Origin: DSUN01 sp035527715 | Lineage (GTDB): Bacteria > Planctomycetota > PUPC01 > DSUN01 | DNA length: 63,548 nt | NCBI GenBank assembly: GCA_035527715.1 | Contig: DATKZY010000100.1 | Coordinates: 1-63,548, forward strand | Reading direction: 5' to 3' | Shown: positions 51,184 to 59,181 of the stretch, piece after piece | Numbering within the stretch: the first letter of the stretch is position 1 | Layout of the letters: every line of letters begins with the position of its first letter | Program-made: the position numbers and the translations under genes | The notes under the pieces: generated by a model | What the model was told of the DNA's origin: nothing | The model's input: only the letters and a program-made list of their open reading frames with translations | The model's database searches: none

Positions 51184-52440
51184 TCAGCGGGTTTGGCCAG
51201 GCGTTGTGGCGCCCGGCGTGCAGTACGGCCCGCAGACGCACACGTAGTCGTCGGGGCCTTGCTGGACGGTGTCGCGGAGCTCCGCCCACATCGCGGGGGT
51301 CTCGAGGCAGAGGGCGATGGGCGTGTGGGGACTCACGCGGCAGATCTCCTCGGCGAGGAAGCGGTGGATCTCGGCGCGGGCCTCGTGGGGCAGCGGGCCG
51401 TAGCGCTTGCCCTTAAGGAACGGCGCGGCGCCGCGGATCGCCGGCACGTACTGCTCATCGAGCAGCCCGAAGTCCAGGCACTCGGCCGCGAGGTCGGCAT
51501 CCATCCAGCCGAACATGCACAGCGAAATCACGTCGGGCCGGGTGCATCGGAACATCAGCTCTATCAACTCGCGGTTCTCCTCGCGCCAGCCCTTCACCGG
51601 GAGGATGGGCGAGAAGCGGAAGCGGACGTGGTAGCCGGCCTCCTGGCACTTGGCGGCGGCCTCGATGCGGCGGTCCCACGCCGCCGTTTCGGGCTCGATC
51701 ACCGTGCTCTGCGTCCGCGCGCTCACGCTCCACTGGATGATGGTCTGGCCGTTGTGCTCGTAGTCGAGCATGAAGTCCACGTTGTCGCTCTTGCCCGTGT
51801 AGAGGAGCAGGTAGTTCTTCTTCTGTTGGGCGAAGTACTCGACCACGAGGCGAGTGGCGTCGTACTCGGGCTCGAAGGCATTGATGTCGGTGCGGTTGTC
51901 CCACTTGTAGATCGTCTGCGGCGGGTCGAGCTCGCGGATGCGGCGGTCGGCGTAGGCCAGGAAGTCCTCGATGTCCACCGCAAGGTTGATCACCGAGCCG
52001 AACCAGCAGTAGGCGCAGCGGAAGGGGCAGCCCCACACGGTGTGGAACTCCCAGGCCGGCTGGCACACGCGGTTCTCGGCCTTTCGCCAGGCGGGGACGC
52101 CATCGGCTCGGTAGTCGAAGCCAAAGTAGCCGTGGAGGCAGGCGGTATTGAGCTGGGGGAATCGCTCCAGGCGCTGCTTGCGTTCGGCCTTGGTGTGGTG
52201 GTTCTTGAGCGTGTTGAGGACGATGGGCGGGTCGGCGGGGCACGCCACCTGCCCCCACCGGCGGCCCTTGTCCCAGCCCTCGCCCTCGACGATCTCGGCG
52301 AGGCGGGCGTCCGTGACGCCCCGCTCGACGTGGCCGCAGTCCATGGCCGTCAGCATCCGCTCGACTCGGCGGACGCATCGCTCGTCGCGCTCGACCCCCT
52401 CGGTCACATACACAGCCGGCGGCTTCAGGCGGCGGAACAT
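51184..52440 (-). CDS. Spore-photoproduct-lyase-like radical SAM protein, paralog 1
   Basis: A 418-residue radical SAM protein of the SplB-like family. The cluster motif is WGCPFRCAYCWFG at about 135-147. The downstream pattern (LLLYTGKSDNV, HNGQTIIQWSVSARTQ, IEPET, RIEAAAKCQEAGYHVRFRFSPILPVKGW) follows the SPL family closely. Where B. subtilis SPL has its H-atom-donor Cys141, this protein appears to have IYKWDNRTD and no Cys, so DNA photoproduct repair is doubtful. A C-terminal YVCVCGP motif is shared with its neighbour. It is 13 nt upstream of the PL11 gene and 24 nt downstream of paralog 2. The substrate is unknown. Confidence 0.8.
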   Translation of the reverse strand: MFRRLKPPAVYVTEGVERDERCVRRVERMLTAMDCGHVERGVTDARLAEIVEGEGWDKGRRWGQVACPADPPIVLNTLKNHHTKAERKQRLERFPQLNTACLHGYFGFDYRADGVPAWRKAENRVCQPAWEFHTVWGCPFRCAYCWFGSVINLAVDIEDFLAYADRRIRELDPPQTIYKWDNRTDINAFEPEYDATRLVVEYFAQQKKNYLLLYTGKSDNVDFMLDYEHNGQTIIQWSVSARTQSTVIEPETAAWDRRIEAAAKCQEAGYHVRFRFSPILPVKGWREENRELIELMFRCTRPDVISLCMFGWMDADLAAECLDFGLLDEQYVPAIRGAAPFLKGKRYGPLPHEARAEIHRFLAEEICRVSPHTPIALCLETPAMWAELRDTVQQGPDDYVCVCGPYCTPGATTPGQTR

Positions 52441-52464
52441 CCGGTCTGCTCCTCGGGGGCAAGC

Positions 52465-53766
52465 TCAGTAGGTGCCCGGGATGCCTTCGTCGTTGCGGAC
52501 GGCGACCTTGTAGGGATGGCAGGCGAGCTTGCGGGCGCCAGGGACGCTCTCGGGGCCACAGCCGCACACGTAGTTGGTCGCCGTGAAGCCGAGCTTGGGG
52601 CCGAAGAGCTTCCACATCTCGAAGCTCTCGGTGGAGAGCGACACGGGCACGTCGGGGTTCCACTTGCGGATTTCGCTGAGGTAGTGGTCGTAGATCTCCG
52701 CCCTCTGGGCGAGCGGGAACGGTTGGGTTCGCGTGTCCTTGGTCGTCTCGCGCGCGCCGCGGGCGGCCCGCACGAAATCGGGGTCGAGCAAGTCCTCGCC
52801 CAGCCGTCGCGTCATCTCGTCAATGTCCATCCACATGAAGCAGCAGAGGCTGATCACGTCGGGACGGGTCTTCTCGAAGACCAGCCTCACGGCCTCGGCG
52901 GCGTCCTCGCGCCAGGTCTTCACGGGGATGATGGGCTTGAACTTGTAGCGGATCTGGATGCCGGCGTCCTGGGCGACGCGGGCGGCCTCCACCCGCTGCT
53001 CGGCCGTGCCGGTCTTCGGCTCGATGAGGCGGCTCTGGGTCGCGCCGCTCACGCTCCAGACGATGATCGTGCCGCCGTTGTGGTCCACGTTCCCCATCCA
53101 CTCGGTGTTCCACGTCTTCGTGTGGATGACGAGGTAGCGGCCTTTCAGTGTGCCGAAGAACTCCATCAGCGGGCCGAGGGTGGCGTGCTCGGGCTCCAGG
53201 CAGATCGGATCGCCGTCGTCGTCGAGCAGATAGGTGGTCTGCCAGGGGTGCCGCTCGATGATCTGGCCGAGCCAGTGGCAGTATTCCTCGACGTTGACCG
53301 AGCAGATGAGGAGGCCGCCGAACCCGCAATACTTGCACTGGTGCACGCAGCCGTTCTGGAGGTGGATGCGCCAGCAGGGGCGGCACACCTTGTCGTGACG
53401 GTGCGGGTCGCCCTCGAGATTGTAGTTGGCCCAGTTGAACGGCCCGTAGCCGAGGAGCTGGAGGTCGGGGGCACTCTTGCAGCCCACCGAGCGGAGGGCC
53501 TCGCGGCGCTCGGCGAGGCGGCCGTCCCAGCGGAAGGTGTTGAACAGCAGAATGGGGTCGCGCACTTCGCCGAGGGTGCCCATCGGCACGCGGTTCTTTG
53601 CGATGCCCACGTCGTTGATCAAGCGAGGCAGGTCGGCGTCGCTGTAGACGATGGGTTCGAGGGGCTTCTGAAGCGCGCGGACCACGCCGTCCACGCGGGC
53701 GCGATAGCGCTCGTCGGCCATCACGCTGTCGTGGACGTATATGGCCGGAGGCTCAATGGGATACAC
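52465..53766 (-). CDS. Spore-photoproduct-lyase-like radical SAM protein, paralog 2
   Basis: A 433-residue radical SAM protein, clearly homologous to the next gene over most of its length but quite diverged. The cluster motif is NGCVHQCKYCGFGG. Matching segments include LVIHTKTWNTEW, NGGTIIVWSVSGATQ, IEPKTGTAEQRVEAARVAQDAGIQIRY and KFKPIIPVKTW. The region equivalent to the SPL donor cysteine reads YLLDDDGDPICLEP. The C-terminal NYVCGCGPESVPG parallels paralog 1. Both proteins begin with PPAIYV/PPAVYV. Tandem paralogs suggest a heterodimer or two sequential steps on related substrates. It starts 21 nt after the DUF3368 toxin gene. Confidence 0.8.
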   Translation of the reverse strand: MYPIEPPAIYVHDSVMADERYRARVDGVVRALQKPLEPIVYSDADLPRLINDVGIAKNRVPMGTLGEVRDPILLFNTFRWDGRLAERREALRSVGCKSAPDLQLLGYGPFNWANYNLEGDPHRHDKVCRPCWRIHLQNGCVHQCKYCGFGGLLICSVNVEEYCHWLGQIIERHPWQTTYLLDDDGDPICLEPEHATLGPLMEFFGTLKGRYLVIHTKTWNTEWMGNVDHNGGTIIVWSVSGATQSRLIEPKTGTAEQRVEAARVAQDAGIQIRYKFKPIIPVKTWREDAAEAVRLVFEKTRPDVISLCCFMWMDIDEMTRRLGEDLLDPDFVRAARGARETTKDTRTQPFPLAQRAEIYDHYLSEIRKWNPDVPVSLSTESFEMWKLFGPKLGFTATNYVCGCGPESVPGARKLACHPYKVAVRNDEGIPGTY

Positions 53767-53787
53767 GGCTCAGACTCCGAGAAGTGA

Positions 53788-54273
53788 CTATGCCTCCCCC
53801 GCCTCACGCAGAGCTTCCTGGGCCAGGGGCGCAGAAATGCGAAAGCCCAAAGTTCGGAGGCGCTCCACTTCCGCTGCCAGGGAGGGAAGCATCCCTCGCT
53901 TGCGGGCCGCGAGCAACAACCCAACGGTCCCCACTGGCTCCAGGCCCATACGGCGAGCGGTTCGCCGCGCATCCAGGTCGTCCAAAGCAACGCTGCTGAC
54001 CCTCTCCTGGAGCGCTTGGGCGATGACATGTCGCTCCCCCGGGCCAAGGTCGGGCAGGAGCCGAAGGAATTCCGGCCGCGTCCACGTGCACTCTTTCAGC
54101 CAGCCGCTCAGCCGGGCCTCCATCTGCTGAGCCGCGTCGTCGCGCTTGGCTCTAACCTCGGCCAGAACGACGGAGGGCACAAGGACCTCGTTGACACCCA
54201 GGCAGAGCAGGTCCAGACGGTCGAGTTTGGCGAGAAAGATGACGGGGGAAGCGTTGGTGAGGCGTCGAGTCAC
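53788..54273 (-). CDS. DUF3368 / PIN-like toxin
   Basis: A 161-residue PIN-domain-like protein of the DUF3368 type. It begins NASPVIFLAKLDRLDLLCLG (the family start is usually D-T-S-P-L-I, so the first Asp is replaced by Asn). It has VPSVVLAEV with a conserved Glu, then LGPGERHVIAQAL and VALDDLDARRTARRMGL with the second acidic cluster. PIN toxins are Mg-dependent RNases. Loss of the first Asp may weaken catalysis. It overlaps the UPF0175 gene by 4 nt, the standard arrangement of this toxin-antitoxin pair. Confidence 0.8.
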   Translation of the reverse strand: MTRRLTNASPVIFLAKLDRLDLLCLGVNEVLVPSVVLAEVRAKRDDAAQQMEARLSGWLKECTWTRPEFLRLLPDLGPGERHVIAQALQERVSSVALDDLDARRTARRMGLEPVGTVGLLLAARKRGMLPSLAAEVERLRTLGFRISAPLAQEALREAGEA

Positions 54274-54545
54274 TGCCGCGCCAGCTCCCGAGCAGCCGCG
54301 ATCTCATGGACGACTTCCTCGTCCTTCAGATTCACGGCAGGCACGCCATACTGGGCAAGAGCCTGGAGGAAGTCCAGCCGCGGCATGCCCGCTATCTCGG
54401 CGGCCACCCCGAGCGACACGCGGCCCATGTCGTAGAGCTTCGCCGCGAAAAGGATCCGCGACTCCCTGGAGAACTCTTCGTCGGACATCTTCAGGGACTG
54501 AGGCAAACCGTCGGGGATGGGTATCGAGAGCACTTTCTCACTCAT
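54270..54545 (-). CDS. UPF0175 family antitoxin
   Basis: A 91-residue protein of the UPF0175 family. It has IPIPDGLPQSL at the start, EEFSRESRILFAAKLYDMGRVSLGVAAEIAGMPRLDFLQAL in the helical core, and a C-terminal GVPAVNLKDEEVVHEIAAA. The central part resembles a helix-turn-helix that would bind its own promoter. It is the first gene of the pair with the DUF3368 toxin, behind a promoter at 54593-54622, and appears to lead the run that continues into the radical SAM and PL11 genes. Confidence 0.88.
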   Translation of the reverse strand: MSEKVLSIPIPDGLPQSLKMSDEEFSRESRILFAAKLYDMGRVSLGVAAEIAGMPRLDFLQALAQYGVPAVNLKDEEVVHEIAAARELARQ

Positions 54546-54592
54546 CGTGGCTGCCCTGGCTGTGTCTCGCCGAACTCCCCCTCACCACACTC

Positions 54593-54622
54593 AGTGTACT
54601 CCCTAAGGGCGCGGGCTGTCAA
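54593..54622 (-). promoter_or_regulatory. Promoter of the toxin-antitoxin/SPL-like/PL11 run
   Basis: On the minus strand TTGACA (54617-54622), 18 bp, then TACACT (54593-54598), about 50 nt upstream of the antitoxin. Confidence 0.5.
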
Positions 54623-54658
54623 GCCTTCGCTGACGCATAGCAGCACGCCCAGAACAAC

Positions 54659-56689
54659 TCACGGCACGACCCCAACGGCGCGAACGACGGCTTGGCGGGG
54701 CTTCAGCGTCTCCGAGCGCTCGTCGCCATCTGCCAGCCGATAGCGGAAGGCGTGCTCGCTATCATCCCAATTCGTCATCGCCACTGCAAGCTGGCCGTCG
54801 GCGGCACGCCAGAGGGTGGCCATCGCGGCGGGGAGGACGGCTCGGTGGGCGCCCTTCGCGCCCCAGCCGCGGTTCCAGGTCATCTCGATCCTCGGCACGT
54901 CGCTCAGCGGCTTCACCTCGCCGAGCAGCTCGCCGTAGACCATGAACTTCGCGGCGGCGAGACGCTGCTTCGCCAGGTCGCGCAGGTACTCGGCCTTCGC
55001 GCGGTTCTCGGGCGCGAGCAGCTCGAAGCCCATCCAGCCGAGCTGGCAGCCCCAGAGCCAGTCGCGGCCCTGCGAGGCGCAGAAGGCCCGCAACTCGTCG
55101 TTCACCGCGCTCGGGCTGGAGAAGTAGACCGTGTGGCCGCTGTAGACCGCCGTCATCATCGGGATTTCGTTGTCGTAGCGCGGGTTCCACACGAGGAAGG
55201 CGTTCACGTTGTCCATATACGGCTCGGCGTCGTTCTCGGTGGTGAGGATCACGTCGCGGCCGTCGGCGTGGGCCATCTGCATGATCGGCGCGAGCATCGT
55301 GCGGTAGCCCTCGACCCAGTGGGCGCCGCCGCCGATGGGGTGGCCGTGGGACTTGTCGTGGCAAAGCTGGGGCGCAGCCGCGGCGATCTGGTCAATGTAG
55401 ATGGCGTTGACGCCGCACTCGGTCATCAGCCGCCGGCAGATCTCCTGCACCTTCTTCTGCCAGAAGGGCGTGGCCGGGCACATGCACGCGAGCTTGCGGC
55501 CCGAGCCGTACTCCTCGAGGTACGGCTTGCCATCGGGCGTCTTGCAGGCGAAGGGCAACGCCTCCTTGAAGTTGTCGTTCCCGCTGTCCCACAGCCGGCC
55601 GTTGATGTAGGGCATCACGACCATGCCCTTGCTCGTCAGCTCCTTCACGGCCTCGGCGAAGCCGGGCTTCGTGGGGAAGTAGTTGGGGTAGTACGTGTCG
55701 AAGGGGATTTCGTGCCAGTTGTACCAGTGGATGCCGATGGGCACCTCGAAGAGCTTCGCCGCCTCGTGCATCTTGGGCACAACCTCTTTGGCGTGGCCGC
55801 CGCCGAGCATCCAGAGGCCGAGGCCCGTGAGTGCCTTGGGCATATCCTTCCGCGAGGCGATGGGGCCTTTCTGGGTCCAGGGCGCCTCGGCCAGCGCCCA
55901 CTGGCGATAGAGCTTCGCCCCCTGCCACCAGTCCCCGCGGTACGCGCCGACCACGATGGGGAACCGCGGGCGATAGGCGTTCCCCGCCACGCCGCGCTCG
56001 GGCGCGGGGATCTGGAAGTGGAACTCGCCGAGCGGGACGAGCGAGAAGCGCTTCGGCCAGGCCTGCGGGTCGTGGCAGGCCAGGTAGAGGCCGCTCTCGC
56101 CCCGGTTCACACACAGGAACTGCATGGGCCACTGGTACGACGGATAGGAGCCGGTCTGGCGGTCCTTGCCCTCGCGGTAGAGCATCCCCCAGTTGCCCCG
56201 GGACACGGCGACGTCGGGCCGCGCGTCCGGCCCGATGTTCGCCATCACGGGGAAGAAGACGTCCCACACGCCGTAGCGCTTGCTACAGCACTCGACCTCG
56301 ATGTTCCATTCGGTCGTCGCGGCGCCCTTCCGCACGATGCGGACCGCGACCGCGACGATGCACGGCTCGTCGGGCAGCGCGATCTCGTCCCATCGGAGCG
56401 CGAGGCCATCCTTCGAGGCGGTCGCCGAGGTCTTCGCCGCCACACGGTTGTCGAACACGATGGGCTTGAGCGCCTTGTCGTCCGAACGCAGCTCGATCCG
56501 CCAGAGAAGCGGCTTCGGGTCCGGCGACGCCACGAGGGGCTGGCCGTGAGCGGTCAGGCGGCTGAGGCCCAGGCCGGCCGACTCGTCGGCGAACTCGAGC
56601 GTCAGGCCCCCGCACTCGAGGCGGTGGCCGCCTGCGATCGCCGCGCCAGCGACAGCGGCGAGCAGGCATGTGAGGCCCAGTGTGTGCAT
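54659..56689 (-). CDS. Exported DUF6259 protein, glycoside-hydrolase-like
   Basis: A 676-residue secreted protein. After the signal peptide (MHTLGLTCLLAAVAGAAIAGG) comes a beta-sandwich of about 230 residues. A TIM-barrel-like part follows, with GIHWYNWHEIPFDTYYPNYF, then GMVVMPYINGRLWD, then CGVNAIYIDQIAAAAPQLC, then DVILTTENDAEPY. This matches the DUF6259 family, related to alpha-galactosidase-type glycosidases. The Asp in IYIDQIAA and the Glu in TTENDAEP are candidate catalytic acids; this is a guess from position. The start at 56687-56689 is chosen because the signal peptide begins there; the frame is open 27 codons further. It lies between a toxin-antitoxin operon and a divergent phosphoesterase and appears monocistronic. 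Confidence 0.75.
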   Translation of the reverse strand: MHTLGLTCLLAAVAGAAIAGGHRLECGGLTLEFADESAGLGLSRLTAHGQPLVASPDPKPLLWRIELRSDDKALKPIVFDNRVAAKTSATASKDGLALRWDEIALPDEPCIVAVAVRIVRKGAATTEWNIEVECCSKRYGVWDVFFPVMANIGPDARPDVAVSRGNWGMLYREGKDRQTGSYPSYQWPMQFLCVNRGESGLYLACHDPQAWPKRFSLVPLGEFHFQIPAPERGVAGNAYRPRFPIVVGAYRGDWWQGAKLYRQWALAEAPWTQKGPIASRKDMPKALTGLGLWMLGGGHAKEVVPKMHEAAKLFEVPIGIHWYNWHEIPFDTYYPNYFPTKPGFAEAVKELTSKGMVVMPYINGRLWDSGNDNFKEALPFACKTPDGKPYLEEYGSGRKLACMCPATPFWQKKVQEICRRLMTECGVNAIYIDQIAAAAPQLCHDKSHGHPIGGGAHWVEGYRTMLAPIMQMAHADGRDVILTTENDAEPYMDNVNAFLVWNPRYDNEIPMMTAVYSGHTVYFSSPSAVNDELRAFCASQGRDWLWGCQLGWMGFELLAPENRAKAEYLRDLAKQRLAAAKFMVYGELLGEVKPLSDVPRIEMTWNRGWGAKGAHRAVLPAAMATLWRAADGQLAVAMTNWDDSEHAFRYRLADGDERSETLKPRQAVVRAVGVVP

Positions 56690-56907
56690 GAGGCTGTCCC
56701 CGAGGTCCACCAGAAACGCCTTCGCCGGGTCGCCACCACCATGCCATGCGCGGCCTGGCAAGTCAAACACCCCGCGCCACGCGAGACAAGGTTGCTGGCT
56801 TCATTCTCGCGGCGTGGGGACACGCCGCCCAAACACCACCACGACAACGAGGAAGACCGTAGGCACGAACCGCCAGATTCGGGATCGGATTCGCGCGCGT
56901 AGATGCC

Positions 56908-56935
56908 TTGACGCCGCGTGGGGAGGTGCTACAAT
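56908..56935 (+). promoter_or_regulatory. Promoter of the metallophosphoesterase gene
   Basis: TTGACG (56908-56913), 16 bp, then TACAAT (56930-56935). The leader is about 145 nt and contains a CCCGCA...TGCGGG stem near 57037-57056. Confidence 0.55.
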
Positions 56936-57086
56936 GCTCCTTGGCTACCTCGTGTTGCAGGAGGCGAGCGTTTCAACAGGGCACGTGCGCGTCTCAATGC
57001 GGCGCGATCCAGCGTTGTAGTGTAAGGATTCGGGATTTCCCGCATTCCGGTGAAAAGTGCGGGCAGCCCGGGAGAGGAGACAGGCA

Positions 57087-57959
57087 ATGAAACGGCGTGC
57101 GTGGATACGGCTTGCGGCTCTGTGCCTCGTCGCCAGCCTGTGGGTGGCCGCGGCGGCGGGCGAGGTCACGATCACCTTCTACCACACCTCCGACCTGCAC
57201 GAGCACGCGGGGCCGCTCGCGCGGATCGCCGGCTTCGTCCGGGAGCAGCGGGCCGCGAAGAAGAACGTGGTGTTCCTCGACACCGGCGACTGGTTCAACA
57301 AGGGCGATCTGACCGACCTGGGCACGCGCGGGGAGGCCATGGCCGCCCTGATGGGCGCCATGGGCTACGACGCCATCATCCCAGGGAACCACGACTACGC
57401 GCACGGCACCAAGCGGCTGGCCGAGCTGATCGACAAGTACGAGCTGCCCGTCACCGCCGCCAACTGCACCTGGCCCGACGCGCCGCCGCGGCACGTCAAG
57501 CCCTACAGGACCTTTGCCTTCGACGGCGTGACCGTCGCGGTGATCGGCACCGCCACGCCCAACATGGGCGAAGCGGCGGACCGCTTGCTCCAGGTCCGCC
57601 CCATCGCTCCGACGGTCGGCGAGCTCCTCCCCAAGCTCGAGAACACGGCCGGCATCATGGTCCTGATGACCCACCTGGGGCCGCCGGAGGACCAGGGGCT
57701 CATCCGCGCCCTGCCCCGCGCCGACATCCTCTTCGGCGGCCACCACCACAGGCAATTCGGGAAGCTCAACTTCGACGGCAAGCACAAGACGATCCTCCAG
57801 CATTCCGGCTTCTTCGGGGACCATATCGGCGAGGTCGTCATCACGTGGGACGGGCAGAAGATCGCCGGCCGCGAGGCGCGGCTCATCAAGGTCACGCCTC
57901 AGATGCCCGAGTGCCCCAAGGTCGCGGCCATTCGGGCCAAGTACCTGCCTCAGCGCTGA
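57087..57959 (+). CDS. Exported 5'-nucleotidase/UshA-like metallophosphoesterase
   Basis: A 290-residue calcineurin-like phosphoesterase with a signal peptide (RRAWIRLAALCLVASLWVAAAAG). Metal-binding motifs are in order: HTSDLHEH (DxH), GDWFNKGD, GNHDYAHG, LMTHLG and GGHHHRQFG. This is the N-terminal catalytic half of the UshA/CpdB family; the C-terminal nucleotide-binding domain is missing, so specificity is uncertain (nucleotides, sugar phosphates or polyphosphates). The start is an ATG with GAGGAG upstream. It is the only gene of its unit; the next plus-strand gene has a separate promoter. Confidence 0.88.
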   Translation: MKRRAWIRLAALCLVASLWVAAAAGEVTITFYHTSDLHEHAGPLARIAGFVREQRAAKKNVVFLDTGDWFNKGDLTDLGTRGEAMAALMGAMGYDAIIPGNHDYAHGTKRLAELIDKYELPVTAANCTWPDAPPRHVKPYRTFAFDGVTVAVIGTATPNMGEAADRLLQVRPIAPTVGELLPKLENTAGIMVLMTHLGPPEDQGLIRALPRADILFGGHHHRQFGKLNFDGKHKTILQHSGFFGDHIGEVVITWDGQKIAGREARLIKVTPQMPECPKVAAIRAKYLPQR

Positions 57960-58002
57960 ATAGCCGTGCGCGACTCGGGAGCAGGCCCGGCCCCGCCGCC
58001 CC

Positions 58003-58031
58003 TTGCCGTTCCGCCCGCCATGCGGTATGAT
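58003..58031 (+). promoter_or_regulatory. Promoter of the BadF-DUF2007-M14-propeller-PL22 operon
   Basis: TTGCCG (58003-58008), 17 bp, then TATGAT (58026-58031), about 30 nt upstream of the BadF-type gene. Confidence 0.5.
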
Positions 58032-58062
58032 GCTCGGCGGGGGGGAGCGCCCGGAGCGAGGC

Positions 58063-58851
58063 ATGTTGGTCTGCGGCATTGACGTCGGGGCACGCACCGC
58101 GAAGATCGCCATCGGCGATCCCGCTGCGCCCGATGCGTTCACGTGGCAAGTCGCCGACACGGGCCACGACCCCGCCCGAACGGGCCATCGCCTCTTCGAC
58201 GAGGCGCTGGCCGCGTGCGGCGCGCGGCCCGACGACGTCGCCTGCACGATCGCCACGGGCTACGGCCGCGCCGCCCTGCCCTTCGCCACGGCGACTGTCA
58301 CCGAGATCTCCTGCCACGCGCGCGGCGTGCGCCACCACTTCCCCGACGTGCGGGCCATCGTGGACATCGGCGGGCAGGACAGCAAGGTGATCGTCCTCGA
58401 CGAGCGGGGCGCCGTGGCCGACTTCGCGATGAACGACCGCTGCGCCGCGGGCACCGGACGGTTTCTCGAGATCGTCGCACGCATCCTCGACCTCGATCTC
58501 GACCAGCTTGGCGAGGTGGCGGCGCAGGCGTCGCGGCCCGCCGCCATCACGAGCATGTGCGCCGTCTTCGCCGAGAGCGAGGTCGTGGGCCTGCTCGCGC
58601 GCGGCACGCCGCGACAGGACGTGTTGGCGGGCGTCCACGCCTCGATCGCCTCGCGGATTGCCACGCTGGCCTCGCGCCTCAACGTGCGGCCGCCGGCCGT
58701 GTTCACGGGCGGCGTGGCCAAGAATGCAGCGATGGTGCGGGCCGTGAGCCAGGCGCTGTCGCTGGACCTCGCCATTCCGCCAGAGCCCCAAGTCACGGGC
58801 GCGCTCGGCGCCGCGCTCATCGCGGCGGAGCGCGCGAAACAGGCAAACTGA
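58063..58851 (+). CDS. BadF/HgdC-type ATPase (2-hydroxyacyl-CoA dehydratase activator-like)
   Basis: A 262-residue ASKHA-fold ATPase of the BadF/BadG/BcrA/HgdC family. Motifs are CGIDVGARTAK (phosphate 1), DIGGQDSKVIVLD, NDRCAAGTGRFLE with Cys127, TSMCAVFAESEV with Cys166, and FTGGVAKNAAMVRA. Cys127 and Cys166 are the cluster cysteines of HgdC and fall at the same residue numbers, so the dimer should hold a bridging [4Fe-4S] cluster and use ATP to inject low-potential electrons into a partner dehydratase or reductase. No such partner is in the window. The start is the ATG just before LVCGIDVG with GCGAGG upstream. It is first in a five-gene plus-strand run. Confidence 0.88.
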   Translation: MLVCGIDVGARTAKIAIGDPAAPDAFTWQVADTGHDPARTGHRLFDEALAACGARPDDVACTIATGYGRAALPFATATVTEISCHARGVRHHFPDVRAIVDIGGQDSKVIVLDERGAVADFAMNDRCAAGTGRFLEIVARILDLDLDQLGEVAAQASRPAAITSMCAVFAESEVVGLLARGTPRQDVLAGVHASIASRIATLASRLNVRPPAVFTGGVAKNAAMVRAVSQALSLDLAIPPEPQVTGALGAALIAAERAKQAN

Positions 58852-58863
58852 AAGGAACACGCC

Positions 58864-59139
58864 ATGGAGGAGGACGTCGTCCTGATCGCTCGCTTCGACA
58901 CGCCTTTCGAGGCCGAGGAGGCCCGCATCGCCCTCGAGGAGGAAGAGATCGAGTGCATGATCACCGACGAGCTGACGGGCGACCTCGGCCTCGTCGGGTG
59001 GTCGAACCCGGGCGGCGTGAAGCTCCTCGTCCGCGCGGAGGATGTCGAGCGCGCCGTCGCGGCCCTCGCCCAGACCCCTGCGGCGAACGACCTCGTCATC
59101 AAGCCACAGAAGGATGCCGGCAGCGAGGCCGAAGCGTAG
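58864..59139 (+). CDS. DUF2007 (putative PII-like signalling) protein
   Basis: A 91-residue protein with the DUF2007 pattern: VVLIARFDTPFEAEEARIALEEEEIECMITDE at the start, then VKLLVRAEDVERAVAAL. DUF2007 domains fold like PII/GlnB ferredoxin-like units and may sense small molecules; the ligand is unknown. It lies 12 nt after the BadF-type gene and 42 nt before the M14 peptidase gene, in the same operon. Confidence 0.8.
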   Translation: MEEDVVLIARFDTPFEAEEARIALEEEEIECMITDELTGDLGLVGWSNPGGVKLLVRAEDVERAVAALAQTPAANDLVIKPQKDAGSEAEA

Positions 59140-59181
59140 CCGGCATCGGCACAGCGCTCTCCCGGGCGCAAGGAGCCGACG

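Noticed and set aside
51184..53766. True spore photoproduct lyase (SplB) for UV repair
   Set aside because: The proteins are paralogous pairs in a polysaccharide context and the H-donor cysteine equivalent seems absent; only the broader family is assigned.
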